44,708 nucleotides of DNA, from positions 1-44,708 of the forward strand of contig JAPDJQ010000035.1 in NCBI GenBank assembly GCA_029259015.1, in the 5' to 3' direction. A program made the translations under genes and the position numbers. This DNA comes from Thermoplasmatota archaeon. Its GTDB lineage: Archaea; Thermoplasmatota; E2; UBA202; JdFR-43. The notes below the pieces were generated by a model. It searched no databases and was not told the DNA's origin. It saw only the letters and a list, made by a program, of their open reading frames with translations. Below, one piece after another: positions 19,366-29,216 of this stretch; within the stretch, counting starts at the first letter, position 1, and every line of letters begins with the position of its first letter.

Positions 19366-20868
19366 TTCCCCAACAACCTTTTCCACTTCTGCCAAAATAT
19401 TTCCATTATGTACAAAATCTGCAATTTTTTCAATTTCTTTATACATTGCCTTATCTTTTTCCACCATTTTCACATGCTTCCTTATGAAATCATATGCTGC
19501 TTTGCTTGCTGGTGATGGTTGCAGCTCAAAGAAATCTAGGGCTTGTGATGCGGCAATATATTCAATAGCTACCACTTTTTCAGCATTTCTTAAAATCTGC
19601 ATGCATTTCCTTGCCGCAATGCTTCCCATTGATTGATAATCCTCTTGATTGGCTGACGTGGGTATAGAATCAACGCTTGCTGGATAGGCCATGCTTTTAT
19701 TCTCGCTTACTAAAGAAGCTGCAACATACTGCAGAATCATTAAGCCAGAATTTAAGCCCGGCTCTTTGGCTAGAAACGGTGGCAGTTCAGAAAGCTTCTC
19801 ATCCAGCAAACGGGCTGTTCTCCTTTCAGAAAAACTCGAAAGTTTTGTTAATATTATATTGAGTAAGTCCAAAGCTATGGCAACTGGTTCCCCATGAAAA
19901 TTTCCTCCTGATATTACGCTGTCATCAAAGATTAAAGGATTATCTGTTGCAGAATTTATTTCAGTGCGGAGTATATTCCTGATAAAATCCATTCCTTCAT
20001 ACATTGCACCAAATACCTGTGGCATGCATCGCAGGCTATACGCATCTTGAACCTTTGGACAGTTTTTATGGGAGGCAATTATACTGCTGCCTTGACACAG
20101 CTTCCATAGATTTTTGATGGCTTTCTTCTGCCCGTTATAAGGACGTGCTATGGCTATTTCCTCTCTAAATGCCTGATCTGTTCCCTTTAATGCCTCTAAA
20201 CTCATAACTCCAGCAATCTGAGCGTTCTTCAGAAGATTGTAAGCGTCATGATAAGCTAAACACGCCACTCCAGCCATAAACTGACAGCCATTTATTAAAG
20301 CCAGACCTTCCTTCGCCTTAAGTTTAAGTGGCTTCATATCCAGCTTATCAAGAACTTCTTTGGCTGGCATTAACTGCCCATTATAATATGCTTCTCCTTC
20401 TCCTACTAAAGCCAGTGCAACATGAGCAAGTGGCACCAAATCTCCGCTGGCTCCAACAGAGCCCTGGGAAGGAACATGAGGATAAAATCTTTTGTTTAAA
20501 GCTTCTGCCAGTCTCTCAAGAATTTCGTATCTTACTCCAGAAAATCCTTTTGCAAGAGAGTTAAGGCGTAACAACATTATTGCTCTTACAACTTCTTCCT
20601 CCAAAGCTTCGCCAACACCACAAGCATGACTCCTTATCAGATTTTCCTGCAGCTCTTCAATTTTATCATTGCTTATTTTAACATTTGCAAGTTCTCCAAA
20701 GCCAGTGTTTACGCCGTATATTGGCTTTCCTTCCTCCAGAATCTTTTCAATTGTTTTTCTGCCTTTTTCCACACACTCTTTTACTTTTTCTCCTATCTCC
20801 ACCTCTTCATATTTTCTTGCAACATTTACAACATCTTCTATGGATAGACTCTCGCCATCCACAATCAT
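19357..20868 (-). CDS. hutH: histidine ammonia-lyase
   Basis: MIO tripeptide ASG in PSQGSVGASGDLVPLAHVAL; YGVNTGFGELANVKI; MVASLVSENK-like and QEDYQSMGS motifs. Confidence 0.96.
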   Translation of the reverse strand: MIVDGESLSIEDVVNVARKYEEVEIGEKVKECVEKGRKTIEKILEEGKPIYGVNTGFGELANVKISNDKIEELQENLIRSHACGVGEALEEEVVRAIMLLRLNSLAKGFSGVRYEILERLAEALNKRFYPHVPSQGSVGASGDLVPLAHVALALVGEGEAYYNGQLMPAKEVLDKLDMKPLKLKAKEGLALINGCQFMAGVACLAYHDAYNLLKNAQIAGVMSLEALKGTDQAFREEIAIARPYNGQKKAIKNLWKLCQGSSIIASHKNCPKVQDAYSLRCMPQVFGAMYEGMDFIRNILRTEINSATDNPLIFDDSVISGGNFHGEPVAIALDLLNIILTKLSSFSERRTARLLDEKLSELPPFLAKEPGLNSGLMILQYVAASLVSENKSMAYPASVDSIPTSANQEDYQSMGSIAARKCMQILRNAEKVVAIEYIAASQALDFFELQPSPASKAAYDFIRKHVKMVEKDKAMYKEIEKIADFVHNGNILAEVEKVVGELL

Positions 20869-20870
20869 AT

Positions 20871-22214
20871 TCAGCCTCCCATTTTATTGATTAAATATCT
20901 TAACTCTTTCTTTAATTCCTCATCATCGGTTATCAATATAGCTTTCTGGCAGGCTTCAATTGCTTTTTTTATGTCGCCTTTTTTCATACAGCATTTTATC
21001 ACGCCAATATATGCATCTATATTCTCTTTAATGCCTATAGAAGCTTTATATTCCTCCAACGCCTCATCTATTTTTTCCTCTTCAAAAAGGATGTTTCCTC
21101 TAATGCACTTAAAAATTTCATCACTCCCATAAATTATCTCTGCCTTCTTCAGATATTTCCATGCTTTTCCATAATTTTCAGCGTCGATATAAATATTTAT
21201 AACTTTTGTGTAAGCTTCTTTCGAAGGAAACGCTTCAATAAATTTTTCAAATTCTTTTTCTTCATCTTCTCCTTTCATAAGCAGTATTATCCCATATAAC
21301 AAATGATACTGTGGCAAATGGTGCAATTTTAATGCTTCCTTTATTATCTCCTCAGCTCTCTCCATTTTTCCAATATTTAGAAAACTCGATATGAGATAAT
21401 CCAGTATGAAGGGGTCTTTCGTTTTTTCATATAAGATATTGAGATATTCCTCAGCTTTTTCAGCATTTCTTTCCATGTATATATTTGCTAGGAGGATATA
21501 GGAATGAAGTCTATCTGGATGTTTTTCGTTAAATTCTCTCAAAATTTCCTCAGCCTTTTCTTCCTTGCCCTGCATTATTAAAGAAAAGGCAAGATAGATG
21601 TAACCATCATCTTCGCCCATTCCAATGGCTTTTGTCGCTATTTTTTCAGCATCCTCGTATTTCCCTATCATAGTTAGAATTCTCGAATGAAGAGCATACA
21701 AGTAGCCATTTTCATGTTCCTTCAGCAGTTCTTTTAAAAAATTCTCTTCTTCATAAAATTTTCCCTCCTCCTCATATATATCGCATATGTTCGCAACAGA
21801 AGTTTCCAATTCTCCACAATCTATTGCCTTCTTAAAAAAATCTATTGCTTTATCATAATCTCCTTTTCTTCTGCAGCAGATTCCCAGGCCATTATATACC
21901 TCTGCATTTGCATCATCAAGCATCTGAGTGAATAGCTTTTCTGCCTTTTCTATTTCATTCATTGAAAGATATTCATTTGCACAAATCATTTTAATTTCTC
22001 TGCTATCATCTTTGGCAAGTTCTTCAAGAAATTCATTGTATATGCCAGGATATCTCTCTCTCATTTCCTTCATTACTTCCTGTTGCTGTCTTGCCATCTC
22101 ATCGAGCATTTCCATTTCTTGCTTCGCTATTTCTTCCGGATGCATATATTTTATATGATCCTCCATACTCCCCTTTACCTTTGCCCCACATATAGGGCAT
22201 ACTTCATTTTCCAT
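20871..22214 (-). CDS. TPR-repeat protein with N-terminal C2H2-type zinc finger
   Basis: CPICGAKVKGSMEDHIKYMH finger followed by many TPR units (for example GDYDKAIDFFKKAID, GKYEDAEKIATKAI, KIDEALEEYKASIGI). Confidence 0.88.
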   Translation of the reverse strand: MENEVCPICGAKVKGSMEDHIKYMHPEEIAKQEMEMLDEMARQQQEVMKEMRERYPGIYNEFLEELAKDDSREIKMICANEYLSMNEIEKAEKLFTQMLDDANAEVYNGLGICCRRKGDYDKAIDFFKKAIDCGELETSVANICDIYEEEGKFYEEENFLKELLKEHENGYLYALHSRILTMIGKYEDAEKIATKAIGMGEDDGYIYLAFSLIMQGKEEKAEEILREFNEKHPDRLHSYILLANIYMERNAEKAEEYLNILYEKTKDPFILDYLISSFLNIGKMERAEEIIKEALKLHHLPQYHLLYGIILLMKGEDEEKEFEKFIEAFPSKEAYTKVINIYIDAENYGKAWKYLKKAEIIYGSDEIFKCIRGNILFEEEKIDEALEEYKASIGIKENIDAYIGVIKCCMKKGDIKKAIEACQKAILITDDEELKKELRYLINKMGG

Positions 22215-22218
22215 TATA

Positions 22219-23862
22219 TCACCACAACATTGGCATTTTTATGCCAAACTTTTTAGCATTTTTTATTGCCTCTTCATAGCCTGCATCGGCATGCCTTACA
22301 ATGCCTAATCCAGGATCAGTTTTAAATACTCTTTTAATGCGCTCATCTGTTTCCTTGCTTCCATCACATATCACAACCATGCCAGCATGCGTCGATAGTC
22401 CTATACCAACGCCTCCTCCATTGTGAATGGCAACGTTATCGGCGCCTGCTGCACAGTTCAGCAATGCATTCAGCAGAGGCCAGTCAGCTATAGCATCGCT
22501 TCCATCTTTCATTTTCTCCGTCTCTCTATTTGGAGAGGCAACGCTTCCTGCATCTAAATGGTCACGGGTTATAGCAATGGGACCTATCACTTCTTCTCTA
22601 ACAAGCCTATTTATTTCCAAGGCAAACCTGTCCCTCTCACCATATCCAAGCCAGCATACTCTAGCTGGCAATCCTTCCCAAGGCAAATGTTCCTCTGCCT
22701 TCTTAATCCAGTTTGTGAGAATTTTATTTTCTGGAAACATTTTCATTACAAGTTCGTCTGTCGTTAATATATCATTTGGCTCGCCAGTCAAAGCAATCCA
22801 TCTGAATGGGCCTCTACCTTCACAGAACATTGGGCGTATATAAGCAAGAACGAAGCCTGGATAATCAAAAGCATTTTTCACGCCTGCTTCATATGCCTGT
22901 CCTCGCAAATTATTGCCATAGTCAAAAACTATAGCTCCTTGCTTTTGAAATTCAAGCATAGCCTTGCAATGCTCAGCCATTGATTTCATTGAAAGCTCAA
23001 TGTATTTCTTTGGATTTTCTTCCCTCAGCTGAAAAGCTTCGTGCAAATTATCTCCATAATAACCAGCCGGAACATAACCATTTAATGCATCGTGAGCAGC
23101 TGTTTGGTCTGTGACTACATCTGGTGTAATGCCCCTCTTTACTAACTCTGGATGAACATCAGCGCAATTGCCGAGTAAAGCGACAGATATAGCATCTCCC
23201 TCTTCCTTTGCATTCTTTACAATCTCCAAAGCCTCATCCAAGTCGGCGGTTTTTTCATCGCAGTAGCCAGCTTTGATTCTCCTGTCTATTCTGCTCTCAT
23301 CACATTCTACAACCAAAGCAGCACCTCCGTTCATTTTTATGGCAAGAGGCTGCGCCCCGCCCATTCCTCCGAGACCGCCTGTTAAAACAAATTTGCCTTT
23401 TAATGTACCATCAAAATGTTTTCTTGCGCATGCTGCAAATGTTTCGTATGTTCCCTGTATGATGCCTTGTGTTCCAATATAACACCATGAACCTGCTGTC
23501 ATCTGCCCGTACATTATAAGCCCCAGATCTTCCAGCTCGTAAAATTTTTCCCATGTGCTCCACTTCGGCACGAGATTTGAATTTGCTATTAAAACGATGG
23601 GGCTCTCTTTTCTTGTTTTAAATATGCCAACTGGCTTCCCGGATTGAATAAGCAGTGTCTCATCTTCTTCAAGCTCTTTCAGTGATTCCACTATTTTGTG
23701 ATAACATTCCCAGTTCCTTGCTGCCTTGCCGGAACCACCGTATATGATAAGCTCCTCTGGCTTTTCAGCATTCTCCAAATTATTCTCAAGCATTCTCAAA
23801 ATACCTTCCTGCCTCCACCCTTTGCAACGCAAGCTTTTACCACGGGCAGCCTTTATCTGCAT
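22219..23862 (-). CDS. hutU: urocanate hydratase
   Basis: [87 protein letters not shown]. Start set at MQIKAARG (23862), not the track start at 23907. Confidence 0.96.
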   Translation of the reverse strand: MQIKAARGKSLRCKGWRQEGILRMLENNLENAEKPEELIIYGGSGKAARNWECYHKIVESLKELEEDETLLIQSGKPVGIFKTRKESPIVLIANSNLVPKWSTWEKFYELEDLGLIMYGQMTAGSWCYIGTQGIIQGTYETFAACARKHFDGTLKGKFVLTGGLGGMGGAQPLAIKMNGGAALVVECDESRIDRRIKAGYCDEKTADLDEALEIVKNAKEEGDAISVALLGNCADVHPELVKRGITPDVVTDQTAAHDALNGYVPAGYYGDNLHEAFQLREENPKKYIELSMKSMAEHCKAMLEFQKQGAIVFDYGNNLRGQAYEAGVKNAFDYPGFVLAYIRPMFCEGRGPFRWIALTGEPNDILTTDELVMKMFPENKILTNWIKKAEEHLPWEGLPARVCWLGYGERDRFALEINRLVREEVIGPIAITRDHLDAGSVASPNRETEKMKDGSDAIADWPLLNALLNCAAGADNVAIHNGGGVGIGLSTHAGMVVICDGSKETDERIKRVFKTDPGLGIVRHADAGYEEAIKNAKKFGIKMPMLW

Positions 23863-23933
23863 GAAACAAAAATGGCAGTAGGATAAAAAGGTTTTGTGCA
23901 GTCTCAAAAAATTTTTGTATTGAAATTTGTTCT

Positions 23934-25532
23934 ATGTGGGGTAAAATGAAAAAAATATTGTTAGCCATATTTCCTTCTGCCCTAGTAGTTTTTTTGCTTT
24001 TGTTTTTTACTGCCATGGGGACAGAAAGTGGAAAGGCCATTGAAATGAACGATGGAAATATCCTTTATGTTGGGGGAAGTGGTCCCAACAACTACACCAG
24101 TATACAGGATGCACTAAAGGATGCAAAGGATGGCGACACGATTTTTGTTTATTCTGGAGTATATTACACAAAGAGCCCGGGGATTTCCATATTCAAAAGG
24201 ATTAGATTGTTGGGAGAAGACAGAGATACAACAATAATAGATAACAATGGCGCACCTCTTTCTGTTAACGCCGATGGAGTAAGAATAGAGAATTTTTCAA
24301 TAAGGAATGGCGGCCCATGGAATGACGGAGTAGGCGTTAAATACGTTGAGGGTGCTTTTATCAAAAACTGCAAGATTTCCAGTAGTTATACGGGTGTAAA
24401 TGTTGAGGGCTCATCCAATGTTATAATATCCAACTGTACCATTTTCTCTAATAATAGAAGTATTTTCATTTACTCTTCTTCCCACAACAAAGTAGAAAAT
24501 TGCATTTTCTATTCAAACAAAAATGGTCTCAGAATAAGTGCTTCTACAGATAACAGCATATACAACTGCAGTTTTACAGGAGAGGGTGTTCTAATAACAG
24601 GTGATCCGGAAGATGTGACACAATTTGTCCATGATATGAAAAATAATTATGTGAATGAAAAGCCATTGCTTTATTATTATGGGAAAAGCAACATTATTCT
24701 GGAGGACATGGATATAGGAGAAATTATACTGGTGAATTGCAAAAATTTTAAAATCCGAAACATAAACATATCCAGAACAGAAGTGGGAATAGAAATCCAG
24801 AAAGGAGATGGAATATCAATATCCAACTGCAGTTTCCATCATAATAACTATTGTGGCATACTTGCAGGATATATGTTTGATAGTCGTATATCAAATTGCG
24901 ATGTATACAATAATGGCTTCGGAGGCATTCACATTTTCTATTCTCGCGACAATATAATAAATGAATGTGAGGTATATTCTAACGGAGATAGAGGAATATT
25001 GATGTCCGAGGCTGCTGATGATAACCTGATTTCTCATTGTAACATATATAATCAAGCCGAGGCTGGTGTGGAGATATCTTTCTCCAGCAAAAACAATATC
25101 TCGGATTGCAATATCTACGATAATAAAGGAGGAATAAAAATTGTTTATTCCACTGGTAGTATAATTTATAACAATAATATTTCATCCAACGAGATTGGCG
25201 TAGCTTTACTGTGCGGAAGTAAATACACAACTATATCCAAATGCAATATTTATTCAAACCATGAAGGTGTTAGGATAGGAGTATATTTTGTGGAGAAGAT
25301 TATATTCCATGCCGATATGTCCACGAATGATGTGATATATCAAAACAATTTCATAAAAAATGACATACATGCCTATTTCTTCAACGTACGCCGCCTAACC
25401 TGGGATTTCAATTACTGGGATAACTGGAAAGGAGTTGGAAGAAAAATCATAAGAGGAAATGTTATAATATTCGATATACCCATTTTCCCCTTAATAAATT
25501 TTGATAAACATCCAGCCAGGAAGCCATGGTAG
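23934..25532 (+). CDS. secreted right-handed parallel beta-helix (NosD/PbH1-type) protein
   Basis: Signal peptide, then NYTSIQDALKDAKDGDTIFVYSGVYYT and repeated about 22-aa N.I.NC.IY.N..GI.I..S rungs. Start may be 23946. Confidence 0.85.
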   Translation: MWGKMKKILLAIFPSALVVFLLLFFTAMGTESGKAIEMNDGNILYVGGSGPNNYTSIQDALKDAKDGDTIFVYSGVYYTKSPGISIFKRIRLLGEDRDTTIIDNNGAPLSVNADGVRIENFSIRNGGPWNDGVGVKYVEGAFIKNCKISSSYTGVNVEGSSNVIISNCTIFSNNRSIFIYSSSHNKVENCIFYSNKNGLRISASTDNSIYNCSFTGEGVLITGDPEDVTQFVHDMKNNYVNEKPLLYYYGKSNIILEDMDIGEIILVNCKNFKIRNINISRTEVGIEIQKGDGISISNCSFHHNNYCGILAGYMFDSRISNCDVYNNGFGGIHIFYSRDNIINECEVYSNGDRGILMSEAADDNLISHCNIYNQAEAGVEISFSSKNNISDCNIYDNKGGIKIVYSTGSIIYNNNISSNEIGVALLCGSKYTTISKCNIYSNHEGVRIGVYFVEKIIFHADMSTNDVIYQNNFIKNDIHAYFFNVRRLTWDFNYWDNWKGVGRKIIRGNVIIFDIPIFPLINFDKHPARKPW

Positions 25533-26012
25533 CTATGAATCTATCTTAACAATTCTTCTTGCTTTTGGTACGAGATTTTCTATATAGTCGTCTCTCAGTA
25601 TGCCTGTGCCTATGATTGCATTTCCACATTTTACTATTACGAAGTTATTCTTTTCAGCATTTATGAGTTTATCTGCCCTCACGTCATAACCCTGTATAAA
25701 TTTTATCGCTTCTTTTTCACCTATAAAAACAACATTTTTTGTTGCTTTTCTTCCAACTATCATTGCCCCTTCTATGCTCAGCTTTATTTTTCTATTCCTT
25801 TTCAATTTTCCAAAGTAAATTCCTATTCTGTAGCATCTCTTTAAAACATCAAATATGCCAAAATCAATGTCTTTGGAGGCAATCCATATTTTTTCCTCTC
25901 CTGTCATAAAAACCCTGTAGTTATGCAAGCCTACTTTGCATCCATAATTTTTTTCTATTATTGCCTCAATTTCTCTTATTTCCTTACTGCTCAGCACTTT
26001 CTTAATCTGCAT
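25533..26012 (-). CDS. PUA-domain protein, likely partner of the adjacent RNA m5C methyltransferase
   Basis: C-terminal PUA-like segment (VRADKLINAEKNNFVIVKCGNAIIGTGIL); overlaps the upstream methyltransferase by 22 nt. Confidence 0.65.
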   Translation of the reverse strand: MQIKKVLSSKEIREIEAIIEKNYGCKVGLHNYRVFMTGEEKIWIASKDIDFGIFDVLKRCYRIGIYFGKLKRNRKIKLSIEGAMIVGRKATKNVVFIGEKEAIKFIQGYDVRADKLINAEKNNFVIVKCGNAIIGTGILRDDYIENLVPKARRIVKIDS

Positions 26013-26923
26013 ATAAAAAATCCCTCCGTGTTATTATCTTGAGGCCATATTCTTATTGCTTTAGTGGCCCATTCAAATTTCTTTCCATTCCATTCTTTTA
26101 TGCCATGTCTTGTCTTTATTTCTTTCAGCTCTATTTTCTCTACTTCAATATCAAATCTTTGCAAAGCATAATCGATAACTTCCTCATTCTCTTCTGGCTC
26201 AACAGAACATGTAGAATAAACAAGAATGCCATCTTTCGTCAAGCAGTTGCATGCCGCCTTTATCAATGCTTTCTGCAGTCTTGCCATTTTTTTAACTCGC
26301 CAGTATTTCCATTTCTCAATCATCTTCTTATTTTTTATTATCTTGCCACTTGCCGTGCAGGGGGCATCCAGCAATATTTTATCCGCCTTCAGCCCAGTTT
26401 TATCAAAATAACGAGCGTCATAGTTTGTTATTATGCAGTTTGCTGCCCCTGCTTTCTGAATGTTATGAGTTAAAGCTCTTATTCTGGATATACTGATATC
26501 GTTTGCAATTATTACACCGCTATTCTCCATCATCATTGCAAGCTGCGTTGTTTTGCTTCCTGGAGCAGCACATAAATCAATGACAAAATCTTTTCTTTCT
26601 ATTTCCATAACAAGAGGAGGTAGCATGCTGGCTGCCTCTTGGATGTGATAGTAGCCAAGATAGTACTCCATGTTTTTTGCAATATCCTCGCCTATGATGA
26701 AAAATCCGTTTTCGTACCAGGGCATCTCTTTTATCTCATATTTTGCCTGTAATCTTTCAAGCAACTCTTCTCTCGAAATTTTTAGAGTATTCGCCCTTAT
26801 GCTTTTCCATTCCTGCTCTGCAGCAAAAAAAGCATCTGCATCTGGAATCATCTGTTCTATTCTTTCTCTAAACACATGTGAAAAGAGGGTTGCAGTATAA
26901 AACTTTTTTAATTCATTATGCAT
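25991..26923 (-). CDS. NOL1/NOP2/Sun (NSUN) family tRNA/rRNA m5C methyltransferase
   Basis: VIDLCAAPGSKTTQLAMMM, LLDAPCTASGKIIKNK, GILVYSTCSVEPEENEEVIDYAL. Start set at MHNELKKF (26923); the track start at 27031 would translate the leader. Confidence 0.92.
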   Translation of the reverse strand: MHNELKKFYTATLFSHVFRERIEQMIPDADAFFAAEQEWKSIRANTLKISREELLERLQAKYEIKEMPWYENGFFIIGEDIAKNMEYYLGYYHIQEAASMLPPLVMEIERKDFVIDLCAAPGSKTTQLAMMMENSGVIIANDISISRIRALTHNIQKAGAANCIITNYDARYFDKTGLKADKILLDAPCTASGKIIKNKKMIEKWKYWRVKKMARLQKALIKAACNCLTKDGILVYSTCSVEPEENEEVIDYALQRFDIEVEKIELKEIKTRHGIKEWNGKKFEWATKAIRIWPQDNNTEGFFICRLRKC

Positions 26924-26944
26924 TACAAAAAGGAGATGGAGGCA

Positions 26945-27020
26945 GGGGGAGGGGAAAGTGAAAAAAAGAGGGAGACAATCTCCCTCCCCACTTATAACAT
27001 TTAACAATAGTTTATAAATA
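26945..27020 (-). promoter_or_regulatory. putative promoter and structured 5' leader of the NSUN gene
   Basis: Minus strand: TATTTATAAA (27020-27011), then GTGGGGAGGGAGATTGTCTCCCTCTTTTTTTCACTTTCCCCTCCCCC. Stem GAGGGAGA-TTG-TCTCCCTC followed by T7; alternative pairing GGGGAGGG with CCCTCCCC. Confidence 0.5.
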
Positions 27021-27267
27021 ATGTGTAGCAATCATCGAATTGTATAGAACATTCTTCGAAATGAGAAAATAATAGAGTGTGTTCAAGTCAATGTGTCATT
27101 GAATGAAAGAGAAACATATTTACCCATTTAGTTATTGAAAAAGATTAAGAAAACATACAACATGCTTGGAAATAAGATTAGCGTCTCCACTCCTCTCTAA
27201 TTTTTTATTTTTATTTAGTAAATGTTTCCAAACATAAAAACTTAATATTTATTTTTCATATAGCAGT

Positions 27268-28110
27268 ATGAAAAAACTTGTTGCAATGGCAGCTCTGCTG
27301 ATGCTTTTTCCTGCTGCAAGTGCAGGTTTTATTTCATCAAGTATAAGCATTGATGTTACAGACCCGCCTGCTGTGCCTCTTGATAAAAGTGTTACGACAA
27401 TGGCAAATGTAACTTTTAGCTGGGGCTTCGGAAATATTTTTCCATTACCTATCACTGTAAACATCCAGGCAAAAGATGTGCCAGACTGGCTTTATGTTTC
27501 TATTTCCCCAAGCAAATTCACCATAACGCCTACAGGCTTTTTTGGAGGGAAAAGCAGCAAAAATGTTCAAATTATTTTTAAAGCAAATAAGGAAGTAACA
27601 GCCTTTGTTGGCTACCCTGTTAAGATACATGCATATACAAATGGCAGTTTTATTTTGCGTGGCTCAGAAGCAACTGCAGAAGTTTATGTAATGGAGGATT
27701 TTGTAGACAATGGTTTAACTATAGAAAGGCCGTCTGCAGTCAACCTTTATACAGGAGAGGAAAAAACCATTTATTTCAACATAACAAATAAATGCAATGC
27801 TCCTGTTTATATTGAAATTGAGGAGGAAAATACAACTGGCTTTTCTCTTTCATATGAAAAGAAGTTTTCCATCCCATCAAAAGCCAAAAAAGCTGTGCCA
27901 GTAAAAATAAAAGCGGAGGAATCAAAAGAGGCAGAGGTGAGGATAAAATTCAATTACTATCCGGCAGGACATGAGGAAAAGAGGAATTATGAAGAAGTGT
28001 ATCTTACTCTGGCAAGCAGAACAAAGCCTGGTGGAAGTGCTCTTGCTGTGGGGCTTGTTATAATTATAATAGCCCTTATTGCTTTCATAATATGGAAGAA
28101 GAAAAGATAA
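27268..28110 (+). CDS. secreted protein with C-terminal membrane anchor, Ig/CARDB-like
   Basis: Signal peptide MKKLVAMAALLMLFPAASA; C-terminal GGSALAVGLVIIIIALIAFIIWKKKR* anchor. Confidence 0.75.
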   Translation: MKKLVAMAALLMLFPAASAGFISSSISIDVTDPPAVPLDKSVTTMANVTFSWGFGNIFPLPITVNIQAKDVPDWLYVSISPSKFTITPTGFFGGKSSKNVQIIFKANKEVTAFVGYPVKIHAYTNGSFILRGSEATAEVYVMEDFVDNGLTIERPSAVNLYTGEEKTIYFNITNKCNAPVYIEIEEENTTGFSLSYEKKFSIPSKAKKAVPVKIKAEESKEAEVRIKFNYYPAGHEEKRNYEEVYLTLASRTKPGGSALAVGLVIIIIALIAFIIWKKKR

Positions 28111-29216
28111 AGGAACTTGTAAAAAAGCACGAGGAATACAAGTTATCTGGCATAAATCTTATCGCATCTGAGAATAAAATATCTTCTGCAGCTTTGGAAG
28201 CGTTGGCGAGTGATTTAGCAGGGAGATATGATGATGAATGGTATGGTGGAAGCAAGTATGCTGCTGAGATATGCAGCAGAGTAGAAGAGCTGGCAAAAAA
28301 ACTTTTTAATGCAAAATATGCCTTTGTAACGCCATTATCAGGCAATATGTGTGATTTGGCTGCCATTTTTTCTTTTACAAAGGCAGGAGATGAAATAGCA
28401 GGCATACCAAAGCAGCACGGTGGCTATCCTTTTGGCTATGAAAAATTTGAAAGAAAGTTTTACCCATTGCCAATGAATGAATATTTTATCGCTGAAGAAA
28501 ATTTACAGGAAATAGATGAAGATTTTCCTCTCATTTTAATTGCATCTTCCATAATACTCTTTCCTCATCCACTTAAAAGCATAGCTGAAAAATTTAATGG
28601 CGTACTTGTTTACGATGCGTCTCATGTATTTGGTTTAATAGCTGGCAAAAAATTTCAGCAGCCATTAAAGGAGGGATGCCAAGTTATGATTGGCTCAACC
28701 CATAAAAGTTTTCCTGGCCCTCAAGGAGGAATAGTTGTTACAGATAGCAAGGAGATAGCAGAAAAAATGGCAGATTATTTGCTATTTGACTATGAAAAAG
28801 GCATTGGCTTGATAGACAATCCACATGTTCACAGAATCGCATGTCTGGGCATGGTAATGGAAGAAATGATTGAATATGGCAGAGAATATGCAGGGCAAAT
28901 AGTTAAAAATGCAAAGTTTCTGGCAAAATGTCTAGATGATTTGGATGTGCCAGTCAAGTATGCTGAAAAAGGATACACAGAAAGCCATCAGATATTGCTT
29001 GATTTGGATAGCAATGAAGCAATGAAATTTTACAAAAAACTGGAAGAAAATAAAATTTTTATTGATTGCATAGGAAGAATAGGAGTAGCTGAAGCAACAT
29101 ATATAGGGATGAAAGAGCAGGAAATGGAAGAAATATCCCAGATGATTGCAGATGTTTATAGGGGAAGAGATGTAAAAGAAAAAGCAGTAAAGATGGCAAT
29201 GCGATTTTATTTGTAG
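28092..29216 (+). CDS. serine hydroxymethyltransferase-like PLP enzyme (divergent, short)
   Basis: SGINLIASENKISSAALEALASDLAGRY..., PLP-lysine motif GSTHKSFPGPQGG; 374 aa with a divergent HGGYPFGYEKF loop. Confidence 0.82.
   Translation: MEEEKIKELVKKHEEYKLSGINLIASENKISSAALEALASDLAGRYDDEWYGGSKYAAEICSRVEELAKKLFNAKYAFVTPLSGNMCDLAAIFSFTKAGDEIAGIPKQHGGYPFGYEKFERKFYPLPMNEYFIAEENLQEIDEDFPLILIASSIILFPHPLKSIAEKFNGVLVYDASHVFGLIAGKKFQQPLKEGCQVMIGSTHKSFPGPQGGIVVTDSKEIAEKMADYLLFDYEKGIGLIDNPHVHRIACLGMVMEEMIEYGREYAGQIVKNAKFLAKCLDDLDVPVKYAEKGYTESHQILLDLDSNEAMKFYKKLEENKIFIDCIGRIGVAEATYIGMKEQEMEEISQMIADVYRGRDVKEKAVKMAMRFYL

Noticed and set aside
23863-23907. N-terminal extension of HutU from the track start ([15 protein letters not shown])
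   Set aside because: HutU homology begins at [16 protein letters not shown]; the extension lies in the promoter and leader region.
26924-27031. N-terminal extension of the NSUN protein (MLHIIYKLLLNVISGEGDCLPLFF...)
   Set aside because: It reads through the GC hairpin, T tract and TATA-like box; conserved-looking protein begins at MHNELKKF.
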